DNA from: Fructilactobacillus cliffordii | GTDB taxonomy: Bacteria > Bacillota > Bacilli > Lactobacillales > Lactobacillaceae | Length of the DNA: 64,000 nucleotides | NCBI RefSeq assembly: GCF_024029355.1 | Contig: NZ_CP097117.1 | Coordinates: 124,001-188,000, forward strand | Direction of reading: 5' to 3' | Part shown: positions 9,899 through 19,035 of the stretch, in pieces | Numbering within the stretch: the first letter of the stretch is position 1 | How the letters are laid out: each line of letters opens with the position of its first letter | The notes under the pieces: generated by a model | The model's database searches: none | What the model was told of the DNA's origin: nothing | What the model saw: the letters and a program-made list of their open reading frames with translations, nothing else | Translations under genes and position numbers: made by a program

Positions 9899-10762
9899 AT
9901 GCAGAGTAACATTCAATGGTTCCCCGGTCACATGGCGAAGGCCATTCGCCAGTTTGAAGAAAACATCAAACTGGTTGATATTGTGTTTGAATTAGTCGAT
10001 GCCCGGATTCCATTTACTTCCATCAATCCTGAAGTTAGTCGAATTAGTCAGGGTAAGCCCCGGCTCATGATTTTAACCAAGGCGGACTTGGCCAATCCTA
10101 ATCTGACGCAGCAATGGTTAACTTACTTTCGCCAGCAGGGATTTGCGGCGCTAGCGGTAGATTCGAAGGTCAATGGAGTAGCCAAAAAAATTGAGAAAGC
10201 TGCTCAGGATCAGTTAACCAGTAAACTAACGTCCCAGAGTGAACGAGGATTAGAGCGAAAGAGTTTGAAAGCCATCTGTGTGGGAGTGCCTAACGTGGGA
10301 AAATCTACTCTCTTAAATCAGCTGGTCAAACGGCGTTCGGCTCCGGTGGGTAACCGACCGGGAGTAACGAAGGGGCAACAATGGTTAACCGGTAACGGTC
10401 ACTTAGAACTGTTGGATACCCCGGGAATTTTGTGGCCGAAATTTCAAAATCAGACGATAGCCGAAAAATTAGCTTTGACGGGGGCAATTCGGGAAAATTC
10501 ATATCATAGTGATGACGTGGCGTTATACGCCCTTTGCTTTTTTAAGGCTCACAACCGCACGGAGTTAATTAATCGCTATCGGCTCCGCGATGCCGATTTA
10601 ACTCTTCCGGATCCGGATCTATTGCTGACCATTACTGCTAACTTAGGAATGCGTGATGACTACGAACGAGCATCTGATCGGATTATCAACGACATCCGCA
10701 AGGGAAAACTCGGTCGCTTTACGCTGGATGATCCTCAGGATTTAGATTCCAATGAAAATTAG
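9899..10762 (+). CDS. rbgA: Ribosome biogenesis GTPase RbgA (YlqF)
   Basis: RbgA is a circularly permuted GTPase needed for late 50S assembly. The 287-residue protein has the permuted motif order: LTKADL (G4) near residue 60, then GVPNVGKST (G1) near residue 128, then LLDTPG (G3). The N-terminal IQWFPGHMAKA is diagnostic. I chose the ATG at 9899, directly after AAGGAGACAGGTT. The next gene, rnhB, overlaps its end by 11 bases, as in many Firmicutes. Confidence 0.95.
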   Translation: MQSNIQWFPGHMAKAIRQFEENIKLVDIVFELVDARIPFTSINPEVSRISQGKPRLMILTKADLANPNLTQQWLTYFRQQGFAALAVDSKVNGVAKKIEKAAQDQLTSKLTSQSERGLERKSLKAICVGVPNVGKSTLLNQLVKRRSAPVGNRPGVTKGQQWLTGNGHLELLDTPGILWPKFQNQTIAEKLALTGAIRENSYHSDDVALYALCFFKAHNRTELINRYRLRDADLTLPDPDLLLTITANLGMRDDYERASDRIINDIRKGKLGRFTLDDPQDLDSNEN

Positions 10763-11513
10763 TGAAGTTAAGAAAGTACTGGCTCAAGTAACGACGGAAA
10801 CAGACCCTCAATTAGCGGCTTACGAAGCTGATCCACGTAAGGGAGTCCAGCGCTTAGTGCAGCAAACCAAACGGCGGTTAACCAAACAACGAGAAGCAAA
10901 AGCTGCTTTTGAACAGCGGTTACACTTTGAAAAAGAACTGTGGCAGCAAGGGATCCAATACGTTGCGGGCGTAGATGAAGTAGGACGGGGACCATTAGCT
11001 GGTCCAGTTGTTATCGGAGCCGTGATTTTACCTCATGATTTTGCGTTAGTGAACGTCAACGATTCCAAGCAACTCACTGACCACGAACGTCGAGTTATGG
11101 CACCGTTAATCAAACAAACAGCCGTTGCTTATCAGTTAGTCAGCATTAGTCCTCAAACGATTGATCAAATTAACATTTACGAAGCCAGTCGCCTGGGAAT
11201 GAAGCGGGTAATTGAACAATTGCAGCCCACTCCCGAACATCTTTTGGTAGATGCCATGGTCATTGACACAGATTTAGCCCAAACCAAGTTAATCAAGGGG
11301 GACGCTAAATCCGCTAGTATCGCTGCGGCCAGCATCCTAGCTAAGGTTGCGCGAGACGATATCATGATTAAGTACGCAGACCAATATCCAGGGTACGGCT
11401 TTGACCATAATGATGGTTATGGAACTAAGGAACATTTACAGGCGTTACGGCAATTTGGCGCGACACCGATTCATCGAAAAAGTTTTGCACCCGTGCGTGA
11501 TTTGTTCCGTTAA
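10752..11513 (+). CDS. rnhB: Ribonuclease HII
   Basis: Removes ribonucleotides from DNA and RNA primers in RNA-DNA hybrids. The 253-residue protein has the catalytic pattern GVDEVGRGPLAGPVV (about residue 75), NDSKQLT, LVDAMVID and GDAKSASIAAASILAKV. The ~70-residue N-terminal extension is typical of Firmicute RNase HII. The start overlaps the end of rbgA, implying translational coupling. Confidence 0.96.
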   Translation: MKISEVKKVLAQVTTETDPQLAAYEADPRKGVQRLVQQTKRRLTKQREAKAAFEQRLHFEKELWQQGIQYVAGVDEVGRGPLAGPVVIGAVILPHDFALVNVNDSKQLTDHERRVMAPLIKQTAVAYQLVSISPQTIDQINIYEASRLGMKRVIEQLQPTPEHLLVDAMVIDTDLAQTKLIKGDAKSASIAAASILAKVARDDIMIKYADQYPGYGFDHNDGYGTKEHLQALRQFGATPIHRKSFAPVRDLFR

Positions 11514-11545
11514 CTACGTATCTCTTCTAAAAGGGGAGAACGACG

Positions 11546-12424
11546 ATGGATAAACGAGAATTTTTACTACGGGTTAAACTTTGTCCCGGTGTGGGGTTAA
11601 AGGGTGAGAGCTTAATTTATGAATGGTTGCTACGGGAGCAGCATTTTAGCCGGTATTCACTGGCAGGGTTACTACAACCATTGGCGGCTTTACTGCGAAA
11701 ACACCGGCTGAAAACTAGTCCTTTCATTCACCATTTTTTGACTCCCGAACTAACCGAACGAGTCCGTACCAATCAACAGGGTGGATGGCTGACGATTTTA
11801 GATGCTGAATATCCAGAACAACTTAAAGAAATTTTTTTGCCACCGATTGTCTTATTTTACGCGGGTAAATGGCAGTGCCTAACGAATACTCCGGTATTAG
11901 GGATCGTGGGCTCCCGGAACTGTTCAGCATACGCGGTGAAATCCTTAAAGCGCACGGTTACAAGTGAGGTGGTAAGCCGCTACTTAATTGTTTCTGGACT
12001 AGCGACGGGAGTTGATACGCTCGGGCATCAGTTAGCTTTGGCGTATCACGGGAAAACCGTGGCCGTTTTAGGAACGGGTTTAGATCACTACTATCCAGCT
12101 ACTAATCGAAATCTACAACGTGACTTAGCCCAGCATCAACTGGTGATTACGGAATATCCCCAAGGAGCAGGACCACGCCGGTATCAGTTCGTAGAACGGA
12201 ATCGAATTATTGCTGGCCTCTGCCAAAAACTGTTAGTCGTGGAGGCCCGTAAGAAATCAGGAAGTTTGATCACGGCCAGTTTAGCATTACAAGCTAATCG
12301 AGATGTACTAGCCATTCCGGGCAACATCAACAGTCAACTATCTTTAGGTGCCAATGAATTAATTGCGGCCGGCGCGCAACCGTGCATTGATACGCAGGAT
12401 TTGTTGGGTAGAATTGTGCTTTAA
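11546..12424 (+). CDS. dprA: DNA-processing protein DprA (Smf)
   Basis: DprA loads RecA on incoming single-stranded DNA during natural transformation. The 292-residue protein has the Rossmann-like domain with GSRNCSAYA (about residue 125), SGLATGVDTLGHQLAL and AVLGTGLDHYYPA, plus GSLITASLALQANRDVLAIPG. An N-terminal helical region precedes it, and the C-terminal winged helix found in some DprA proteins is missing. Order rnhB-dprA-topA is conserved, but two unrelated small genes here separate dprA from topA. ATG at 11546 follows AAAGGGGAGAA. Confidence 0.94.
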   Translation: MDKREFLLRVKLCPGVGLKGESLIYEWLLREQHFSRYSLAGLLQPLAALLRKHRLKTSPFIHHFLTPELTERVRTNQQGGWLTILDAEYPEQLKEIFLPPIVLFYAGKWQCLTNTPVLGIVGSRNCSAYAVKSLKRTVTSEVVSRYLIVSGLATGVDTLGHQLALAYHGKTVAVLGTGLDHYYPATNRNLQRDLAQHQLVITEYPQGAGPRRYQFVERNRIIAGLCQKLLVVEARKKSGSLITASLALQANRDVLAIPGNINSQLSLGANELIAAGAQPCIDTQDLLGRIVL

Positions 12425-12430
12425 AGCACT

Positions 12431-12465
12431 AAAAAAGATGCCAACCACGGGCTGGCATCTTTTTT
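12431..12465. terminator. Bidirectional terminator between dprA and the opposite-strand membrane gene
   Basis: A perfect 13-base stem, AAAAAAGATGCCA with TGGCATCTTTTTT, separates two convergent genes. Poly-A on the left and poly-T on the right let it work in both directions. Confidence 0.9.
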
Positions 12466-12482
12466 AGACAACCGAAAATAAT

Positions 12483-13396
12483 TTAAAGGGAAGTTAACAC
12501 CTTGACTTCTAACTGTCCGTTTTTAAAATTTTTAATGTAGGGACGCAAGAAGTGAATTTGAATCTTAAAGTATTTAATCCGCTTGTCGTTAAATTTTTCG
12601 CGTGGAAACAGATACATTCGATTGGTGTCTGTGAAATTACTAATGTCAGGATTAGGAATTTGGCTATTTTTAGTGTCCTCCAAGGATCGCTCGTTTAGCT
12701 TAATTAAGAAAAAATACTCCTGATCGTTTCCAACAATGCAATACTTTTTATCGTTAATTTCTAGCAGGGGCAGATAGGTATTGGGGAAAAAAGTCTTTTC
12801 ATGGAGGGGATAATTAGTTTAAACAGCAGGTGAAACGAGGCTAGGAATAAGACGAGCACGATTAGCAGTAAACAAAGACAAATAATACTAATGAGTACAA
12901 TTCCAATCACCGCGGGTAAACGGAGAAAAATGGGAAGACACGAAATCAGAATCAAGAAAAATAAACGGAGCAAATAATAGGAATAAAAGTAATTTAGTAA
13001 GGGAATCAAAACAATCGAAATGGCCAAGACAAACAAAAAGGTCACATCTTGTTTATGGTAAAGAACATTGATGAGTTTAATGGGATTACTTAGTGACACA
13101 TTATGTGTTTCTGAATTTTTATAGTTGTTGTAAAATTTTAGGACCGAAATCACCGGAGTTAGAATGGCAAAAATCGAAAAAATAGTAAACGAATTATTGA
13201 AAACGACTTTAACGAGATTGACCAAGTTAGCTTTAATTACGCTTAACGGATCGACGGGAATATATTTACCACTAGCGAATCCGTAAATAATGATAATGTA
13301 GGGAATAATCATGAGTAAAATCATAATTAAATTGTACAGCATGAAATAGGTGGAAAAAGGATTATTTAGTTTGCGTTTACGGATGTTCGAAAACAT
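12483..13396 (-). pseudogene. Multi-span membrane protein gene broken by a frameshift
   Basis: I do not recognise this gene. From the ATG at 13396 (preceded by TAAGGAGG) it encodes about 200 residues with several hydrophobic spans, then stops at 12761. A second frame is open from about 12790 to the TAA at 12483-12485 and continues the protein with about 100 soluble residues (KKYCIVGNDQEYFFLIKL and onward). The frames meet at a run of six Ts followed by four Cs on the minus strand (around 12781-12790), and one missing base explains the change. The full product would be about 300 residues: a membrane N-terminus with a beta-rich soluble tail. Either the gene is recently inactivated or the assembly miscounts the homopolymer. 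It lies between dprA and topA and has no clear functional link to them. Confidence 0.65.
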
Positions 13397-13592
13397 ATCG
13401 ATCCTCCTTACGGGATTAAAATGATTACTAGTCAGTCATTTGTCATTAATTGAAGTTAATTAATAATTTTACACTTATCTTTTCAGATAAACCACTGGCT
13501 AGTTTGTATAAATAAGACTTAGAATCCCAAGTAGTTGTTAATTATGTGTATAATGAGAATAGTAAGTATTTTAATGGCAAAGGAGAAGCAGC

Positions 13593-13907
13593 ATGTTTAA
13601 TTTTCTTAGTAGTGTCAACTCATTAGAATTTTTAGCGGTTGCCAACATCTTATTGTGGATCATTACTGCTCTATTGTGGGGGATTGACCGCCTTGTGAAG
13701 AAACCGGCCTATAAACTAGCCTGGGCTGATTGTGGGCAAATCGTCTGTTTCATTGACACGGTGATTTTGATTTTCAGTATTTGGTTCTATGGAATGGTAC
13801 TGACGCTAGGATTATACGTTCCTGATGTGATGTTATTGTTAATTTCCATTTTTGTTTTAATTTTTGCCTTTGTGGGTGGAGTAATCTGGAAATTTTTGAA
13901 TAAATAA
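13593..13907 (+). CDS. Small membrane protein of unknown function
   Basis: A 104-residue protein with three hydrophobic segments, at about residues 12-32, 48-68 and 74-98, and short charged connectors including DRLVKKPAYK. I do not recognise the family. ATG at 13593 follows AAAGGAGAAGCAGC at normal distance, and the gene has its own terminator, so it is likely expressed alone. TATAAT at 13549-13554 may be its -10, without a convincing -35. It is divergent from the frameshifted membrane gene. Confidence 0.7.
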   Translation: MFNFLSSVNSLEFLAVANILLWIITALLWGIDRLVKKPAYKLAWADCGQIVCFIDTVILIFSIWFYGMVLTLGLYVPDVMLLLISIFVLIFAFVGGVIWKFLNK

Positions 13908-13938
13908 CCTAATTTAACCAACGGCAATCTGTTCATTT

Positions 13939-13968
13939 GCCTTCCAATTAAAGTTGGGAGGCTTTTTG
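13939..13968 (+). terminator. Terminator after small membrane protein
   Basis: GCCTTCCAA pairs with TTGGGAGGC (one G-T pair) and is followed by five Ts. Confidence 0.8.
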
Positions 13969-14087
13969 TTTGCTGTATTTAATTTGACACTTAGAAAAAA
14001 TTGCAATATGCTTTGTTAGAATTTCATCGCACGTTGATTGTGAAGAAAGCTTATATAATAGTAGAAAAGTGACGAGGGATAAATTGA

Positions 14088-16205
14088 ATGGCCACTAAAA
14101 CAACGACAAAAAATAAAACGACTAAACGAAAACGCAGTACCACCAAAAAGAAGTTAGTAATTGTGGAATCTCCGGCCAAAGCAAAAACGATTAGCAAGTA
14201 TCTTGGCCGGACTTATAGCGTTATTGCTAGTAAAGGGCATATCCGGGATTTACCGAAAAGTCGGATGGGGATTGAAATTGAAAATGATTTTACGCCTGAT
14301 TACATTTCCATTCGGGGTAAGGGTGATACCATTAAAACTTTGAAAACCGAAGCTAAAAAGGCGAAGGAAGTGTTTCTGGCTTCTGACCCGGATCGGGAAG
14401 GAGAGGCGATTGCCTGGCACGTGGCCCACATCCTTAACCTGGATGTTAATGATCATAACCGGGTGACCTTTAACGAAATTACAAAGGAAACCGTCAAGGA
14501 TGCGTTTAAACATCCCCGCACGATTGATATGAACCTGGTGAATGCCCAACAGGCACGTCGGATTATTGACCGCCTTGTGGGTTACTCAATTTCTCCCATT
14601 TTATGGAAAAAGGTAAAGAAGGGTTTGAGTGCCGGACGAGTGCAATCAGTTGCTCTGTGGATTATCATTCAACGAGAACGAGAAATTCAAAAATTTCAAC
14701 CCGAAGAATACTGGACCATTGATGGGGTTTTTAAAAAGGGACGTTCTCAATTCAAGGCGAGCTTCTACGGCTTAGACGGTAAAAAAACGGCGTTAAAAAA
14801 CAACGATGCGGTTCAGGCAGCTTTGAGCCGAATTGATCCGAAGGATGATTTCACCATTACTGACGTAAAAAAACGGGAAAAGAAACGACAACCACCCCGT
14901 CCCTTCACCACCAGTACGCTACAACAGGATGCCAATAAGAAACTCCGCTTCCGGACCGGTCGAACCATGATGGCGGCACAACAACTTTATGAAGGAATTA
15001 ACATTGGTAAAGAAGGTAGCCAAGGATTAATCACTTACATGCGGACGGATTCCACCCGAATTTCTGCCGGAGCTAAGCACGAGGCGGCCACTTTCTTACA
15101 CGAAAATTATGGAGCAGAGTATGCAACTAACCATCCGCGCAAGGGGAAATTACCTGAAGGAGCGCAGGATGCGCACGAAGCCGTGCGACCAACGTCAGTG
15201 TTACGGACGCCCAAATCGATTGAAAAGTATCTAACTAAGGATCAGTACAAGCTATATAATTTGATTTGGAGCCGGTTTGTGGCGAGTCAGATGACCCCGG
15301 CAATCGTGGATACCGAAACGGTTACCATTGACCAAAATGGCGTGGACTACCGCGCTAATGGATCGAAGCTCAAGTTTGAAGGATATCTGAAGGTTTATGC
15401 CGCCGGCAAAGAAAAGGATAACGTTTTACCAGATTTAAAAACGAATGACAGCGTTCGCTTGGTCAACAATCAGCCGGATCAGCATTTTACCCAGCCACCA
15501 GCTCGATATACAGAAGCGGCTTTGATTAAAACGTTAGAAGAAAACGGTGTCGGCCGGCCTTCTACTTATGCTCCGACGTTAATGACGATTCAAAAACGTT
15601 ATTACGTTAAGTTAGAGGCTCGCCGCTTTGTACCAACCGAATTAGGGGAAATTGTCAACAAACTAATTGAAGAGTACTTCCCAGATATCGTGAACGTTGA
15701 TTTTACAGCTGACATTGAAGGCCAACTAGATGAGATTGAAGAAGCTAAGCGACAATGGGTCGCTGTAGTGAACGAGTTTTATCAACCATTTTCCAAAGAA
15801 GTTAGTCATGCTGAAAAGAAAATGGAAGACGTCCAGATCAAGGAACCACTGGCTGGCTTTAACTGTGAAATTTGCGGGGCTCCAATGGTCGAAAAAATGG
15901 GAAAATACGGAAAATTCTTTGCTTGTTCCCGTTTCCCAGATTGTCGCAATACCCAAACCATCGTGAAGGAAATTGGGGTTACTTGTCCGAAATGTCATCA
16001 GGGTCAAGTAATTGAGCGCAAGACCAAGAAAAAACGGACCTTTTATGGTTGTTCCCGGTATCCTGATTGTGACTTTGTTTCGTGGGATAAACCAGTGGGC
16101 CGTGATTGTCCCAAGTGTCACCACTTCCTGGTCAACAAAAAGGTCCGCGGGGGTTGGCAAATCCTGTGTCCGAATGGTGATTATGAAGAAAGTATCATTA
16201 AATAA
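14088..16205 (+). CDS. topA: DNA topoisomerase I
   Basis: Type IA topoisomerase that relaxes negative supercoils. The 705-residue protein starts with a basic Thr/Lys-rich stretch, then the Toprim domain ([31 protein letters not shown]) and the catalytic Tyr in [12 protein letters not shown] (about residue 318). C-terminal zinc-finger modules follow: CEICGAP and CSRFPDC, then CPKCHQG and CSRYPDC, then a third, CPKCHHF with only LCPNGDYEE, which has lost its fourth Cys. ATG at 14088 follows GACGAGGGA, and a TATAAT lies at 14054-14059. Length is normal. Confidence 0.97.
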   Translation: MATKTTTKNKTTKRKRSTTKKKLVIVESPAKAKTISKYLGRTYSVIASKGHIRDLPKSRMGIEIENDFTPDYISIRGKGDTIKTLKTEAKKAKEVFLASDPDREGEAIAWHVAHILNLDVNDHNRVTFNEITKETVKDAFKHPRTIDMNLVNAQQARRIIDRLVGYSISPILWKKVKKGLSAGRVQSVALWIIIQREREIQKFQPEEYWTIDGVFKKGRSQFKASFYGLDGKKTALKNNDAVQAALSRIDPKDDFTITDVKKREKKRQPPRPFTTSTLQQDANKKLRFRTGRTMMAAQQLYEGINIGKEGSQGLITYMRTDSTRISAGAKHEAATFLHENYGAEYATNHPRKGKLPEGAQDAHEAVRPTSVLRTPKSIEKYLTKDQYKLYNLIWSRFVASQMTPAIVDTETVTIDQNGVDYRANGSKLKFEGYLKVYAAGKEKDNVLPDLKTNDSVRLVNNQPDQHFTQPPARYTEAALIKTLEENGVGRPSTYAPTLMTIQKRYYVKLEARRFVPTELGEIVNKLIEEYFPDIVNVDFTADIEGQLDEIEEAKRQWVAVVNEFYQPFSKEVSHAEKKMEDVQIKEPLAGFNCEICGAPMVEKMGKYGKFFACSRFPDCRNTQTIVKEIGVTCPKCHQGQVIERKTKKKRTFYGCSRYPDCDFVSWDKPVGRDCPKCHHFLVNKKVRGGWQILCPNGDYEESIIK

Positions 16206-16212
16206 ACTAACA

Positions 16213-16242
16213 AAGGCGGCTCCTTGCGAACCAGCCTTTTTT
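16213..16242 (+). terminator. Terminator after topA
   Basis: AAAGGC and GCCTTT close an imperfect stem of about 12 pairs that ends in a T tract. The xer gene begins 17 bases later, so some read-through is likely. Confidence 0.65.
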
Positions 16243-16258
16243 GTAATTGAGGTGTGCC

Positions 16259-17179
16259 ATGCAGCCAAAAAAAAACGATCAAGAATTAATCATATTATTT
16301 GAACGCTATTTAGATAGTGAACGACAGTATTCTCACTTGACCATTCGTGCTTATCGCGATGATTTAGAACAATTTGAACATTTTTTGCAGACAACCGGGA
16401 AGAAGATTCCCTTTACCAAGGTTGAGCCGTTTGATGTGGAGGTCTTTTTGAGTGAATTACACGATCAAGGAGACGGAACTAATACCGTGGCTCGCAAGGT
16501 TTCAGCGCTAAGTTCGTTCTATAATTTTTTGGTCAATAACCGGTTAAGCACAGAAAATCCATTTCGCTACGTTCAAATTAAACGACAGCAACCCCGCTTA
16601 CCTCGTTTTTTTTATGATCAAGAACTGAATAAATTGTTTGCGACGGCTAAACAAAATCCGAAGCCAGAATTGGCCGAGCGCGATACCGCGTTATTAGAAG
16701 TCCTGTATGGGACTGGAATTCGGGTTAGTGAGTGTGTTAATCTCACATTACGCCAGATTGATTTGGACAATAATATGATGTTAGTCCACGGAAAGGGAAA
16801 TAAGGATCGTTATTTACCCTTTGGTCGGTATGCTCATGAAGCAATTGAAACCTTTGTGAATCATGGTCGGCAGACCTTAATGCAGAAAACTCATCAGGAT
16901 CATGATTACCTAATGGTTGATTACCAAGGATTACCGTTAACCGCACGAGGAATTGAATATGCGTTAAATCGGGTTATGAAACGAAGTGGACTACACAGTA
17001 GTATTCATCCGCATATGTTGCGGCATTCCTTTGCTACCCAGATGCTGAATAACGGGGCTGATTTACGAACAGTTCAGGAGTTATTAGGACACAGTAATTT
17101 AGCGACCACTCAGATTTATACGCATGTTACTAAGGAAAAATTACTCCAAAACTATCAACAGTTCTTTAAGCGGGATTAA
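16259..17179 (+). CDS. xerC: Tyrosine recombinase XerC/XerD type
   Basis: Site-specific recombinase of 306 residues that resolves chromosome dimers at dif. The N-terminal SAM-like core-binding domain (about residues 5-90) is followed by the catalytic domain with GTGIRVSE (Arg), HGKGNKDR (Lys), HMLRHSFAT (His-X-X-Arg), LGHSN (His) and TTQIYTHV (nucleophilic Tyr). I chose the ATG at 16259 after TTGAGGTG, not the TTG at 16247. Position after topA favours XerC by synteny, but XerC and XerD cannot be told apart here. The dif-like site at 42591 is its probable target. trmFO, often found between topA and xerC, is absent, as are hslV and hslU downstream. Confidence 0.88.
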   Translation: MQPKKNDQELIILFERYLDSERQYSHLTIRAYRDDLEQFEHFLQTTGKKIPFTKVEPFDVEVFLSELHDQGDGTNTVARKVSALSSFYNFLVNNRLSTENPFRYVQIKRQQPRLPRFFYDQELNKLFATAKQNPKPELAERDTALLEVLYGTGIRVSECVNLTLRQIDLDNNMMLVHGKGNKDRYLPFGRYAHEAIETFVNHGRQTLMQKTHQDHDYLMVDYQGLPLTARGIEYALNRVMKRSGLHSSIHPHMLRHSFATQMLNNGADLRTVQELLGHSNLATTQIYTHVTKEKLLQNYQQFFKRD

Positions 17180-17203
17180 TTGACAAAGATAATTCTTTTT
17201 TAT

Positions 17204-17280
17204 TCGCTCCAATTATTATAGAATTGAACTAAGTAGACCCAAAAACGACTCAAAGGAATAAAATAACTAAATTGGAGCGA
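17204..17280 (+). promoter_or_regulatory. Long-range inverted repeat covering the galM ribosome site
   Basis: TCGCTCCAATT at 17204-17214 is exactly complementary to AATTGGAGCGA at 17270-17280. The right arm contains the GGAG ribosome site of the next gene (ATG 17286). If both arms are in one RNA, an 11-pair stem would block translation initiation. A TTGACA at 17180-17185 is a possible -35, but no good -10 follows, so I cannot tell whether the left arm is transcribed. Confidence 0.45.
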
Positions 17281-17285
17281 GAATC

Positions 17286-18158
17286 ATGACTGTTGAATTA
17301 CGTAATGACCAATTGACCATCAAGATCGATGAACTTGGGGCGGAGTTAGTTTCCGTTGTTCGTTCTGGTCACGAGTATATTTGGAATGCTGATCCTGCTC
17401 ACTGGAAGCGCCACGCTCCGATTCTATTTCCCATCGTGGGAAAGCTAAAAAATAATCAGTACCAATATCAGGGACAGACGTACCGGATGTTTCAACATGG
17501 TTTTGCCAGAGATCAGCAGTTTCAGTTAATTAGTAAAACGGCTGATCAAGCGGTTTTTTTGCTGGAATCAAATAATGAAACCAAAGAAATGTATCCCTTT
17601 GACTTTGAATTAGTAATTAGTTATACGTTGCGCCATGCTCACGTGGAAGTGCAAATGACGGTCCTTAATGTAAGTGAGTCTGACGAACTTTTGTACGCTA
17701 TCGGAGCTCATCCAGGGTTTCGGGTTCCCCTAGAAAAAGATGTTACTCCAGCAACGTTAACGGTTACGCCGGCAACCTTATACCAGCAAGTGCAACTTGG
17801 AACTGATGGATTAACTAAAACGGAACAAATAACCGATTTATTTCAACAACCAGTTTCATTACAACATTTGCTATTTCAAAATGACGCCCAAATTCTTAAC
17901 GTGAAAATGAATCCGAAGACCGAAGTTACCATTGCTGCTTCTGACCATAAATGGGGGGTAACTTTAACCGGAATTCACAATGACTATCTAGGGATTTGGT
18001 CCACGTATCCGCAGGTTTCCAACTTCGTCTGCTTGGAACCGTGGTGGGGAGTTGCTGATTCTGAAACGGTTTCTGGTAATTTAGCGGATAAGCCTGACAT
18101 TCGTAAGTTACGGCCAGGGGCTAAAAAGACGTTTGAATTTCAGTTGAAATTTTTCTAA
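17286..18158 (+). CDS. Aldose 1-epimerase family protein
   Basis: A 290-residue cytosolic protein of the galactose mutarotase-like fold, in the subgroup often annotated as LacX or aldose epimerase. Visible features are the N-terminal GAELVSVVRSGHEYIWN, PILFPIVGKLKNNQ, the conserved HGFARDQQF, and GAHPGFRVPL with the predicted catalytic His. A late CLEPWWGVADS segment is also typical. Members interconvert alpha and beta anomers of sugars or sugar phosphates; the exact substrate cannot be read. It stands alone between xer and plsY, and its ribosome site lies in an inverted-repeat arm. Confidence 0.85.
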   Translation: MTVELRNDQLTIKIDELGAELVSVVRSGHEYIWNADPAHWKRHAPILFPIVGKLKNNQYQYQGQTYRMFQHGFARDQQFQLISKTADQAVFLLESNNETKEMYPFDFELVISYTLRHAHVEVQMTVLNVSESDELLYAIGAHPGFRVPLEKDVTPATLTVTPATLYQQVQLGTDGLTKTEQITDLFQQPVSLQHLLFQNDAQILNVKMNPKTEVTIAASDHKWGVTLTGIHNDYLGIWSTYPQVSNFVCLEPWWGVADSETVSGNLADKPDIRKLRPGAKKTFEFQLKFF

Positions 18159-18160
18159 CT

Positions 18161-18243
18161 AAAAAAGGACTTAGAAGTGGAAGTCACAGCGGAGTATCAG
18201 GTTAGTTCTGATCTGCTGGACTTGCGGACTCGGTCCTTTTTTA
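18161..18243. terminator. Long structured convergent terminator between galM-like gene and plsY
   Basis: AAAAAAGGAC (18161-18170) pairs with GTCCTTTTTT (18233-18242), enclosing about 60 bases. The enclosed part folds further: AAGTC with GACTT, AGC with GCT, ATCAG with CTGAT. It sits between convergent genes and can act in both directions. The length is unusual for a simple terminator. Confidence 0.75.
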
Positions 18244-18248
18244 TTACG

Positions 18249-18884
18249 TTATTTTTTCTGTTGTCTTGCTTTTTTAGATTGTAAATACCAGTAGTATAAT
18301 CCAAATGGGAGAATATTTTCGGTTCCGTTTATGATTTTTTTGATGTTATTGCGGTGGCGATAAATGGTAAAGATGGTCAGGACCAATGCTACAATTTGGA
18401 GCGCTACGTCAGAAGTAGTTAACGAGACTAGGAAAATTATGATGAACCCGAGGATACTCCCTAAACTCATCATGCTGGTAACAAAAACTGAGGTGAAGGC
18501 CGTTATCGCTGCGATTAAAAAGAAGCCAAAGTTGTAGGCCATCAACATTCCAGCGCTAGTAGCCACAGCCTTTCCACCCTTAAAATGGTCAAAAATGGAA
18601 AAGGTATGACCCAAGACAGCCATGATGCCAAAAATCAAGGGGTACCAAGAATGAATGCCCAGTTGCATTGGTAACCAAGTTGCTAGCCAACCCTTTCCGA
18701 TGTCTAAGAGCATCACAATGGTTCCGGCCACGGGTCCTAAAACACGTAGGGTATTGGTAGCGCCAATGTTCTTGGAACCGTGGCGACGAATGTCAACGTG
18801 AAAAAAAAGTTTTCCAATCCAAATTCCATTAGGAATGGAGCCTAACAAATAGGCAATAATTAAAAGTAGCACTATTTTAACCAT
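18249..18884 (-). CDS. plsY: Glycerol-3-phosphate acyltransferase PlsY
   Basis: Integral membrane enzyme that moves an acyl group from acyl-phosphate to sn-glycerol-3-phosphate, the first step of phospholipid synthesis. The 211-residue protein has about five spans and the PlsY motifs: LLGSIPNGIWIGKLF at the N-terminus, RRHGSKNIGATNTLRVLG, and HFKGGKAVATSAG. ATG at 18884 follows AGGAGGAAAA on the minus strand. It is divergent from parE, the usual arrangement in lactobacilli. Confidence 0.95.
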   Translation of the reverse strand: MVKIVLLLIIAYLLGSIPNGIWIGKLFFHVDIRRHGSKNIGATNTLRVLGPVAGTIVMLLDIGKGWLATWLPMQLGIHSWYPLIFGIMAVLGHTFSIFDHFKGGKAVATSAGMLMAYNFGFFLIAAITAFTSVFVTSMMSLGSILGFIIIFLVSLTTSDVALQIVALVLTIFTIYRHRNNIKKIINGTENILPFGLYYWYLQSKKARQQKK

Positions 18885-18978
18885 TTTTCCTCCTACTTTG
18901 ATAAAACCAACAAACGTTATTTTAGCATTTATTCTAACAAGAAAACAGCATGACTGATGAGCGAGCTAACCTGGATTG

Positions 18979-19006
18979 TTGCAATCCCAGTTAAATCAGG
19001 TATGAT
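18979..19006 (+). promoter_or_regulatory. Probable parE-parC promoter
   Basis: TTGCAA (18979-18984) and TATGAT (19001-19006) are 16 bases apart, 30 bases before the parE start. Confidence 0.6.
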
Positions 19007-19035
19007 GAGAATGGCAAAAAAAGGAGTAATGAACG

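Noticed and set aside
18161..18243. A second T-box or other riboswitch
   Set aside because: No T-box motif or known aptamer core is visible, and the element lies between convergent gene ends rather than upstream of a gene.
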